Assembly (NCBI RefSeq): GCF_003987555.1
Contig: NZ_NGJW01000001.1
Span: 62,001-126,000 of the forward strand
Length of the DNA: 64,000 nt
Direction: 5' to 3'
DNA from: Vagococcus lutrae
GTDB taxonomy: Bacteria; Bacillota; Bacilli; Lactobacillales; Vagococcaceae
Part shown: in pieces, positions 62,509-64,000 of the stretch
Layout of the letters: each line of letters opens with the position of its first letter
Numbering within the stretch: position 1 is the first letter of the stretch
The notes under the pieces: model-generated
What the model was told of the DNA's origin: nothing
The model's database searches: none
What the model saw: the letters and a program-made list of their open reading frames with translations, nothing else
Made by a program: the position numbers and the translations under genes

Positions 62509-64000
62509 TTAATACATCATTTCTTTATTTTGGAAATAAATGGATTCAATTCGTTTAAAAGCTCCAGGTTCTACCGCTTCTAATGCGACACCAATTTCAT
62601 CCAACGCTGTTTGATAACGATATTCTTCTGTGAAGAAATGCAAGCTCTTATTAATCGCTTGTTCAATTTGTGGATGACTGTGACGGTAACGATTAGCGTA
62701 CTGTAACATTTGTTCCGTTAATGCCGCACTGTCGACTAACTCATTCGTTTTTTCATCTAACAGCAACATATCTTCGTCACAAAAAGCCACTAACTGATTA
62801 ATCTCATCCATGTCAATTCGAATCTTACTTAATTCACGTGAAAGCTCTTCAACACGGTCGGTTGCCACAAAGAAGAATTCTAAATACTCTTGTGGAACAC
62901 CAGGTAGACGTTGTTGATCAACGTAACGCTTCATGCGACGCAACTTAAATTCATACGTTTCAATTTTTTCTGCTGCGACTTCTTCGTCTTTACGCAGATT
63001 TTTCAAGCTGTCGCTAATTTCTACTTGTTGATTTTCCGTATCTTCCATCATGTTTAAACTTGCTTCAATGGCTTCAGCACTTTCGCTGTAAATAACCGTT
63101 TCATCTTTTAAGTGTTCTTGAATTTGTAATAATTGACGTTCAATTCCGTCAAGCTGTGTTTGGAATGAGCGTGTCATGCCTAGCTCATTATTATTTAATG
63201 TATAGCTTTGAGACGTGTGGTCTAGCTCTATCATTAAATTACGATTATTTTTCATCACATGAGCCACAAATTTTAAGGCCACATCAAGATTTTTTTCGAC
63301 ATATTGACGAGCTTCAATTTCTTTTTCTAAACGCTCATATAACTGATCAATTCGTGTTGTCACTATACTACTAATATTTTGGACTTCTGTTAACTCCATT
63401 TTCTTCAATGCTGATAACGCATCATCAATCTGCCCACGAGTTTGACGAACTTCTTCAGGTAAATCTTTCGTAGGGAATTGATAGTGTTGCTCTAACAGTT
63501 TATTATAGCCCGCTTCAATTTCGTCCAATTGACCCGGGAAAGTATCTGTTAACTCTGATACTAATGGTGGTATATCATCCACTAAGTCAGCTAAAGCGTA
63601 TGTATCTTCTTCTGCTTGAACTAAAACCGTACGAGCTTCCATAGGATCGCCAGAAGAGTTTAAATTAACAAATTGTTTAAAACTCTTTTCAATTTCTTCT
63701 GCTTTTTCTTGAACTACTGGTAAAGCAGGGCCAAATGAGTCTGATTCATTTTTAATCTGCTCATTAAGTTCACCAAACTGGTCGAGAGCTTCTTGTACAG
63801 CTAAAGAATTGCGCTCTTCACTGTCTTTCAACTCTTTCAAACCTTGACGAATTTCAGCGACTTCCGTTTCCATTTCGGTCATGGTTTCATCTACGGCAGC
63901 AATGGCGTCTTTTACATTGAAAAAACGAAACGTTTCATTTAAATTTTCAACTTCAAATATGCGACTTTCTAATTCTGCGAAAGAAGACGTCGAAATATCT
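62509..64000 (-). CDS. ezrA: Septation ring formation regulator EzrA (N-terminus outside window)
   Basis: Membrane-anchored coiled-coil protein that controls FtsZ ring placement. About 496 residues are visible, running to the window edge in frame (start of the visible part DISTSSFAELESRIFEVENL). The N-terminal membrane helix and roughly the first 70-80 residues are outside. The rest is continuous spectrin-like coiled coil, with LPGVPQEYLEFFFVATDRVEEL and YRYQTALDEIGVALEAVEPG at the C-terminus as EzrA marks. The frame remains open above an internal ATG at 63882, so that is not the start. Confidence 0.92.
   Translation of the reverse strand, partial: DISTSSFAELESRIFEVENLNETFRFFNVKDAIAAVDETMTEMETEVAEIRQGLKELKDSEERNSLAVQEALDQFGELNEQIKNESDSFGPALPVVQEKAEEIEKSFKQFVNLNSSGDPMEARTVLVQAEEDTYALADLVDDIPPLVSELTDTFPGQLDEIEAGYNKLLEQHYQFPTKDLPEEVRQTRGQIDDALSALKKMELTEVQNISSIVTTRIDQLYERLEKEIEARQYVEKNLDVALKFVAHVMKNNRNLMIELDHTSQSYTLNNNELGMTRSFQTQLDGIERQLLQIQEHLKDETVIYSESAEAIEASLNMMEDTENQQVEISDSLKNLRKDEEVAAEKIETYEFKLRRMKRYVDQQRLPGVPQEYLEFFFVATDRVEELSRELSKIRIDMDEINQLVAFCDEDMLLLDEKTNELVDSAALTEQMLQYANRYRHSHPQIEQAINKSLHFFTEEYRYQTALDEIGVALEAVEPGAFKRIESIYFQNKEMMY

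Noticed and set aside
1-64000. CRISPR arrays, tRNA or rRNA genes, prophage or restriction/defence genes.
   Set aside because: No regularly spaced repeats, no tRNA-like cloverleaf noticed and no phage or defence proteins in any frame.

Overview
The window is chromosomal DNA of a low-GC Gram-positive bacterium of the order Lactobacillales, most likely Enterococcaceae (Vagococcus or Enterococcus). Supporting evidence: the WxL cell-wall protein locus, ClpE with a CtsR box, the bgsA/bgsB glycolipid synthases, man-family PTS genes, the DUF1827, DUF3042, YkuJ and YlaN small proteins, the miaA-hflX-ynbB order, and TTG/GTG starts with strong Shine-Dalgarno sites. Species rank is inference. Almost all genes lie on the minus strand; the exceptions are thiW, clpE, the DUF1827 and DUF3042 genes, and a transposase remnant.

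Layout: 1-3148 pyc (cut by the left edge), ftsW, ylaN. 3308-5663 secreted flavin fumarate-reductase-like lipoprotein and a formate/nitrite channel. 5826-8096 methionine-type ABC importer (metQIN). 8292-14590 thiamine salvage: tenA and a ThiXYZ importer, divergent thiW (thiazole uptake), and thiM-thiD-thiE under a TPP riboswitch with a terminator. 14794-20317 clpX, tig, TPR protein, RDD protein, sppA, ykuJ. 20456-29045 a galacto-N-biose/GalNAc catabolic locus: bgaC-type GH35 beta-galactosidase, four man-family PTS genes, lacC- and lacD-like genes, agaS and a GntR repressor, with a clear operator palindrome and CcpA (cre)-like sites. 29151-33496 hydroxyacid dehydrogenase, then glycolipid synthesis (bgsA, bgsB and a flippase-like membrane protein).

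33671-42648 is the accessory region: an ISL3-like transposase fragment, a Mga-family regulator, and a WxL operon (lectin-WxL protein, small wall-anchored protein, DUF916/DUF3324 protein, sortase, two tandem WxL proteins). It is bracketed by two copies of a hairpin repeat sharing a 15-bp stem. The small protein carries an unusual LPRLG sorting signal next to its own sortase.

42861-52850: ptsHI, a small unknown gene, clpE, a DUF1827 gene, ynbB-hflX-miaA-glpQ, a DUF3042 gene and a cold shock gene. 52966-64000: radC, a HAD phosphatase, folC, valS (T-box), tpx, rex, thiI with its cysteine desulfurase, and ezrA (cut by the right edge).

Most promising for follow-up: the WxL island with its dedicated sortase and LPRLG substrate; the repeats bracketing it; a transcription terminator that sequesters the radC ribosome-binding site; the divergent thiZ/thiW promoters sharing one -10 region outside riboswitch control; and the regulatory sites of the galacto-N-biose locus.
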